A DNA stretch of 43,865 bases. Origin: a virus. Positions 31,859 to 43,865 of the stretch are shown here, in pieces. How positions within the stretch are numbered: position 1 is the stretch's first letter; each line of letters starts with the position of its first letter. Both the position numbers and the translations under genes were made by a program. The notes under the pieces were generated by a model that worked only from the letters and a program-made list of their open reading frames with translations, was not told the DNA's origin and did no database searches. The stretch covers positions 1 to 43,865 of IMG/VR virus record IMGVR_UViG_3300046005_000514; one strand, written 5' to 3'.

Positions 31859-33499
31859 ATGGCAATCACGCTAGACGGCACAACGGGCATCACCACACCA
31901 GGTCTTACCAACACAGGTACAGAGACCATCGTAAACCTCACCACAACGGGCAACACCATACTCGGTGACGCAAGCACAGACACACTAAACGTAGGCAACG
32001 GCGATTTGATTAAAGACTCATCAGGTAACGTGGGGATTGGTGTAACTCCTAGTGCTTGGAATAGTGCATGGAAAGGCATCCAGCTTTCGCCTACCGCTGC
32101 GTTAACCAATCGCACAAATCAAAACTTGTACCTTAGCAACAATTGGTACATTGACTCAGGTTCTACGGACCGTTATATCCAGAACGGATATTCGACTTTC
32201 TACACCCAAAACTCTGGCGGTCAACACGCATGGTACAACGCAGCATCAGGCACAGCAGGTAACGCTATTACCTTTACCCAAGCAATGACACTAAATGCTA
32301 GTGGGAATTTAGGTGTTGGTACTACCCCTTCTGGAAGACTTGATTGGGATAGATTAGGTGAGGCTTATGCTCTTTCTAGCAGCTCTTATAGCCTATATAC
32401 AGTAGCCGGAACATTATCCAACGTCACTGCACTATCTAATGGTGTAAATAGCGGTGCGCTTATTTCCTTTAATGCTTACAATAGTACTGCTGGAGCAACT
32501 GGTATTTTCCTTGGTGCTGTAGCTGGTTCTGCTGGTAATGGTCCAGCAAACTTTGTAGTTGGTCGTAGAACAGGAACATCAGCTTGGGCTGAATCTTTAA
32601 GAATTGATACTAGCGGCAACCTAGGTCTAGGTGTAACTCCTAGCACTTGGACAAGTCAAACAGCATTGCAAGTTGGTGGTGGAGCTACAGGCGCATCGTT
32701 ATCCTCTGGCACTAATGGCGTTATTTTAGCTTCAAATCTTATTTATAACTCAGGTTGGAAATATCTAGCTAACGGGTACATTTTATACTATCAACAATCT
32801 GGTGGCGCACATTATTGGGGTAACGCTCCTAGCGGAACGGCTGGTAATGTAGCAACCGTAACTGACAGAATGGTACTAGATGCTAGTGGGAATTTGATAG
32901 TTGGCAAAACAGTTGCTACTACTGGTGAAAGCATCCAAGGTTTATTAGGTTTAGCTGATGGTAGAATTGGGGCAACTAGCGATTCGCCAAGTTGGTTTTC
33001 AAGAACAACAAGCAATGGTGATGTTATTCGTTTTAATAGGGGAAGTATTACAGCAGTTGGGTCTATTAGCGTTACCACCACAGCAACTTCCTATGTAACC
33101 TCATCAGATTATCGTTTAAAAGAAAATGTAGTACCTATGACAGGTGCGTTAGATACCGTATCTGCACTTAAACCAGTAACTTATAATTGGAAAGCAGATG
33201 GCTCTGATGGTCAAGGTTTTATTGCTCATGAACTAGCTGAAGTAGTGCCTGATTGTGTTACTGGCGAGAAAGACGCTACAGAAGAACAAGAATACGAAAT
33301 TAGCCCAGCTATTCCTGCTGTATTAGACGAGGAAGGTAACGAAGTTACACCAGCCGTAGAGGCAGTAATGGGTACTCGTACTGTGCCAGTTTACCAAGGT
33401 ATTGATACATCATTCTTAGTTGCTACATTAACTGCTGCAATACAAGAACAACAAGCAATGATAGACGAATTAAAGGCTAAAGTTGCTGCCATAGTTTAG
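31859..33499 (+). CDS. Tail fibre with C-terminal S74 intramolecular chaperone (546 aa)
   Basis: The N-terminus MAITLDGTTGITTPGLTNTG is a common phage fibre adaptor. The shaft has repeated SGNxGxGVTPSxW modules around 32030, 32310 and 32610. From about residue 415 the sequence is a peptidase S74 (endosialidase-type chaperone) domain: TSSDYRLKENV with the likely autocleavage serine at 415/416, GFIAHELAEVVPD, and a terminal coiled coil ([19 protein letters not shown]). Such domains trimerise the fibre and then cut themselves off. The stop codon lies inside a 70-bp copy of oxygenase-gene sequence, so the last codons appear to be donated by that recombination junction. Confidence 0.85.
   Translation: MAITLDGTTGITTPGLTNTGTETIVNLTTTGNTILGDASTDTLNVGNGDLIKDSSGNVGIGVTPSAWNSAWKGIQLSPTAALTNRTNQNLYLSNNWYIDSGSTDRYIQNGYSTFYTQNSGGQHAWYNAASGTAGNAITFTQAMTLNASGNLGVGTTPSGRLDWDRLGEAYALSSSSYSLYTVAGTLSNVTALSNGVNSGALISFNAYNSTAGATGIFLGAVAGSAGNGPANFVVGRRTGTSAWAESLRIDTSGNLGLGVTPSTWTSQTALQVGGGATGASLSSGTNGVILASNLIYNSGWKYLANGYILYYQQSGGAHYWGNAPSGTAGNVATVTDRMVLDASGNLIVGKTVATTGESIQGLLGLADGRIGATSDSPSWFSRTTSNGDVIRFNRGSITAVGSISVTTTATSYVTSSDYRLKENVVPMTGALDTVSALKPVTYNWKADGSDGQGFIAHELAEVVPDCVTGEKDATEEQEYEISPAIPAVLDEEGNEVTPAVEAVMGTRTVPVYQGIDTSFLVATLTAAIQEQQAMIDELKAKVAAIV
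33437..33465 (+). repeat. 29-bp repeat in the S74 terminal coiled coil, copy 1
   Basis: Identical to 43433-43461. It encodes AIQEQQAMI in two otherwise different fibres. Confidence 0.85.
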
Positions 33500-33531
33500 C
33501 CTGTTGGTTTGATGGCCCGAAATGGTGTTAG
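33493..33531 (+). pseudogene. Fragment: last 12 codons and stop of a 2OG oxygenase gene
   Basis: Read in its own frame this stretch encodes SLACWFDGPKWC followed by TAG, identical to the end of the intact oxygenase at 40563-41135. No upstream part of that gene is present here. It is a recombination remnant carried with the promoter and the start of the following collagen fibre. Confidence 0.85.
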
Positions 33532-33539
33532 CATAAATA
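33532..33539 (+). promoter_or_regulatory. Late-type promoter element CATAAATA
   Basis: It is one base off the T4 late consensus TATAAATA and lies 27 bases upstream of the 33567 start. The identical arrangement is found before the 41171 fibre. Confidence 0.55.
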
Positions 33540-33544
33540 TATCA

Positions 33545-35690
<2,146 letters not shown>

Positions 35691-35718
35691 TTAAACATTA
35701 ACTTAAAGGAAAAATAAA

Positions 35719-36060
35719 ATGGCAACAACATATACATGGAACATTTCACAATTAGACTGCTATCCTGAACATGAAGGACAAACTAATGTAGTTTCTACAA
35801 TTCATTGGCAATGTGTTGGTATAGATGGAGATTTTTCAAACTCCGTATATTCAACAACAGGTGTAACGTTGGACGTTGATTCTCCATATACACCTTATGC
35901 TGACTTAACCAAAGAACAAGTCCTAGGTTGGATTTGGGCTAATGGTGTGGACAAAGAAGTTGTTGAAGCTGCTGTAGAACAACAAATTCAAAATTTAAAA
36001 AATCCGCCTATTATTAGACCAGTTCTACCTTGGAACTCCGAATTAGTATCTGAGGCATAA
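35719..36060 (+). CDS. Small phage protein after a collagen fibre (113 aa)
   Basis: This 113-residue protein begins MATTYTWNISQLDCYPEHEG, then VVSTIHWQCVGIDGDFS, and ends with PYADLTKEQVLGWIWANGVD and a helix. This pattern is familiar from small proteins placed beside fibre or tail genes in many phages. The alternating hydrophobic N-terminal strands followed by a helical tail make it similar in outline to tail-fibre assembly helpers. The function is not established. A good ribosome site (AAAGGAAAAATAAA) precedes the ATG. Confidence 0.65.
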   Translation: MATTYTWNISQLDCYPEHEGQTNVVSTIHWQCVGIDGDFSNSVYSTTGVTLDVDSPYTPYADLTKEQVLGWIWANGVDKEVVEAAVEQQIQNLKNPPIIRPVLPWNSELVSEA

Positions 36061-36063
36061 CGA

Positions 36064-36071
36064 CATAAATA
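36064..36071 (+). promoter_or_regulatory. Late-type promoter element CATAAATA
   Basis: It lies 38 bases upstream of the 36110 collagen fibre start and directly after the stop of the 35719 gene. Confidence 0.5.
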
Positions 36072-36106
36072 ATACATTAAGAACAATAATAAAAACGGAC
36101 TATTAG

Positions 36107-38296
<2,190 letters not shown>

Positions 38297-38304
38297 GACA
38301 AAAT

Positions 38305-38499
38305 ATGCAAAGAATTATATATAAAACAGAAGACGGCGGGGTTGCAGTAATTGTACCTGCCCCTGAATATCTAGAAACACATACAATAGAAGAACTAGCA
38401 GAAAAAGACGTACCTGCTGGAGTCCCATTTAAAATTGTAGATGTGTCGGATATTCCAGAAGACAGGACCTTTCGTAATGCGTGGGAGTATGAAGAATGA
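38305..38499 (+). CDS. Small phage protein (64 aa)
   Basis: This 64-residue acidic protein reads MQRIIYKTEDGGVAVIVPAP, then EELAEKDVPAGVPFKIVDVS, and ends DRTFRNAWEYEE. I recognise the pattern as a small protein often found just before the 38496-type protein beside fibre genes in aquatic phages. Its stop overlaps the next ATG by four bases (ATGA), so the two are translationally coupled. No function is known; co-action with its neighbour in fibre assembly is a guess from position. Confidence 0.68.
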   Translation: MQRIIYKTEDGGVAVIVPAPEYLETHTIEELAEKDVPAGVPFKIVDVSDIPEDRTFRNAWEYEE

Positions 38500-38717
38500 T
38501 TGTTATTAACTTTGATAAAGCTAAAGAGATTACTAAACAAAGATTACGGGAAGAACGAGCGCCCTTAATGCCTGCCTTAGATATTGCTTTTCAACGAGCA
38601 CTAGAAGAAGGAAGGCCAACTACAGAAGTAGTAGCTGAGAAACAACGCTTGCGTGATATTACTAAACAAGTAGATACAGTTACTACACTAGAAGAGTTAA
38701 AGGGTATAACGGTCTAA
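38496..38717 (+). CDS. Small helical phage protein (73 aa), partner of the previous gene
   Basis: This 73-residue protein is mostly helical and charged (INFDKAKEITKQRLREERAP; FQRALEEGRPTTEVVAEKQR; LRDITKQVDTVTTLEELKG). It resembles a widespread small phage protein of the tail/fibre region, similar in outline to XkdW-type proteins. It overlaps the upstream gene by ATGA and is followed 19 bases later by a membrane protein. No enzymatic motif is visible. A role in fibre assembly is inferred from the recurring placement of the pair. Confidence 0.68.
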   Translation: MIVINFDKAKEITKQRLREERAPLMPALDIAFQRALEEGRPTTEVVAEKQRLRDITKQVDTVTTLEELKGITV

Positions 38718-38736
38718 TTAATCAAAAAGGAATGGT

Positions 38737-39021
38737 ATGGAAAACCTGATAGCGAAAGTAAACGCTTTTTTATCTAAACTGTATGTGCCTTGTAAAGTAC
38801 CGGCGGATAAGCAAATGCACTTTATTGGGGGTCTAGTCATAGCAGCATTGATTACACCGTTTATTGGAGTTCACTCTATTTTAGTGGTGGCTGTTGTTGC
38901 TTTACTTAAGGAAATATATGACCACCTGCATAAAGACATTCACACTCCAGACTTTTGGGATTGGGTTGCTACTGTTATTGGTGGTGTCGTTGGTTTTGTT
39001 GTGTTAGCCTTATTGGGTTAA
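38737..39021 (+). CDS. Small two-helix membrane protein, holin-like candidate (94 aa)
   Basis: A short N-terminal helix is followed by DKQMHFIGGLVIAALITPFI and HSILVVAVVALL (residues about 24-60). After a polar loop (KEIYDHLHKDIHTPDFWDW) comes a second hydrophobic segment (VATVIGGVVGFVVLALLG, residues 76-94). The pattern of an N-terminal DKxxHF, KEIYD and TPDFWDWVATxxGG is known from small phage and bacterial membrane proteins often listed as putative holins or lysis-related proteins. No endolysin gene sits beside it here, so a lysis role is unproven. An AAAGGAATGGT sequence precedes the start. Confidence 0.6.
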   Translation: MENLIAKVNAFLSKLYVPCKVPADKQMHFIGGLVIAALITPFIGVHSILVVAVVALLKEIYDHLHKDIHTPDFWDWVATVIGGVVGFVVLALLG

Positions 39022-40553
<1,532 letters not shown>

Positions 40554-41094
40554 GGAATTGCTATGAAAGGTGAGTGGTGTTTTTATAAGGAGTATTTCAC
40601 TCCAGATGTGTGTGATAAAATCTTAAAACTTGGTTTAAAATTACCAGCACAAGATGCAACAATGGGTGTCGGTGGTGAAGTCAAAATGTCTGAACACCGT
40701 AGAAGTAAGATACGGTTCATTCAACAATCTGACCCAAACTTTACTTTTCTTTTTGATGCTATGTGGAAAATGGCCATTCAGGCAAACAATGATTGGTTTA
40801 AATTCAATATCACCAAAATTTCATACATTCAATTAGCCGAATACGATGAGTCTTATCAAGGTGAATACAAGAAACACAATGATGTATTTTGGATGAACAA
40901 TGACCCACATTATCATCGCAAGGTTACTGCGGTGGTTCAACTAACAGACCCATCAACATACGAAGGTGGTAACCTAGAATTATTTGGTCTAACTGAGTAT
41001 CCAAATGCTCAAGATGTTAGAACACAAGGTACTGCATTTTTCTTTCCCTCATTCTTAGAACACCAAGCCACCATGGTCACCAAAGGCACTCGGT

Positions 41095-43500
<2,406 letters not shown>

Positions 43501-43501
<1 letters not shown>

Positions 43502-43533
43502 TGAGTATCGTCTTAGACGGAACACACCTTTAA
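43501..43533 (+). pseudogene. Truncated start of a fibre gene (MSIVLDGTHL, stop)
   Basis: Ten codons begin at an ATG overlapping the previous stop. MSIVLDGT matches the adaptor start MAITLDGT of the 31859 fibre and of many phage fibres, but a stop follows at codon 11. It is most simply the leftover 5' end of a lost fibre gene. A functional leader peptide is less likely. Confidence 0.6.
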
Positions 43534-43577
43534 ATGTAAAAGATATATAATGGAGTAATTTAATCATTGGAGATATT

Positions 43578-43865
43578 ATGGAAGATTTAGAATTTGAAAT
43601 GAGTTTTTGGGGTGATTGCACCAATACGTTTGGTGAAGACCAAAAACATTACATATATGGCAATTTAATGGGACTGACCGGAAGTTATTTTTCTTACGAT
43701 GCCGGTGACAAAAGAATCCTAGATATTGGTGGCGGTCCAACATCAATGTTATTAAAAACCTTCAATCTCAAAGAAGGTAAAGTCTGTGACCCAATCAATT
43801 ATCCCCAATGGACCAAAGACAGATACGCAATCAAAAACATAACTGTTCAAGTTGTTGGCGGCGAA
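43578..43865 (+). CDS. SAM-dependent methyltransferase (N-terminal 96 residues, cut by window end)
   Basis: The frame stays open to the end of the window. Residues 1-35 read MEDLEFEMSFWGDCTNTFGE and then QKHYIYGNLMG. Residues 46-60 (RILDIGGGPTSMLLK) form the glycine-rich motif I of a class I Rossmann methyltransferase that binds S-adenosylmethionine, and CDPINY follows as the next strand. The substrate cannot be inferred from this part. GGAGAT lies a few bases upstream of the ATG as ribosome site. It is placed just after the fibre/oxygenase cluster; a related enzyme acting on surface glycans, or on virion protein, are both possible. Confidence 0.75.
   Translation, partial: MEDLEFEMSFWGDCTNTFGEDQKHYIYGNLMGLTGSYFSYDAGDKRILDIGGGPTSMLLKTFNLKEGKVCDPINYPQWTKDRYAIKNITVQVVGGE

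Noticed and set aside
43544-43551. TATATAAT as a host sigma-70 promoter for the methyltransferase
   Set aside because: A -10-like sequence is present, but no acceptable -35 is found at the right spacing, and the region is simply AT-rich.

Overview
The window is one contiguous, AT-rich piece of a T4-like myovirus (tailed phage) genome. Every gene is on the + strand and packed end to end, often with TAATG stop/start overlaps. The first half is a recognisable T4-type baseplate block in conserved order. The large size, the gp48/53/27/5/25/6/7/8 order, the DUF4815 giant protein and many N-rich, T-rich fibre proteins resemble T4-like phages of aquatic bacteria (cyanophage or pelagiphage type). The host cannot be told from this window.

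Layout. (1) 1-11276 is the baseplate: the end of a tail-tube cap/initiator (gp48/gp54-like), gp53, a gp27-type hub, a gp5-type spike with a C-terminal GH19-like lysozyme, gp25, gp6, a gp7-position protein and gp8. (2) 11286-18387 holds a 2293-residue DUF4815-type structural protein and a small coiled-coil protein. (3) 18395-25415 is a first fibre region: a long fibre followed by a poly-glycine tip adhesin (a gp37/gp38-like arrangement), small beta-rich structural proteins, a second long fibre and a coiled-coil protein. (4) 25459-43533 is a large accessory fibre region. It has five collagen-like fibre genes (Gly-X-Thr repeats), three genes with C-terminal S74 chaperone domains, a second poly-Gly protein, several small genes each following a fibre gene, a two-helix membrane protein and a 2-oxoglutarate/Fe(II) oxygenase. 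(5) 43578-43865 is the start of a SAM-dependent methyltransferase that runs out of the window.

The baseplate proteins would form the hub and wedges at the tail tip. The fibres attach there, and their varied C-terminal tips recognise the host. The oxygenase sits between two collagen-like genes and may modify them after translation.

The most striking sequence-level observation is a 70-bp perfect repeat. The last 12 codons of the oxygenase gene, its downstream late-type promoter and the start of the following collagen fibre occur a second time 7.6 kb upstream, in front of another collagen fibre. With a truncated fibre start at 43501 and several identical collagen-coding segments shared between genes, this points to a fibre locus that has been rearranged by recombination at repeats and shared borders.

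No tRNA, rRNA, CRISPR array, insertion sequence or reverse transcriptase was seen. No gap without a gene exceeds about 110 bases.
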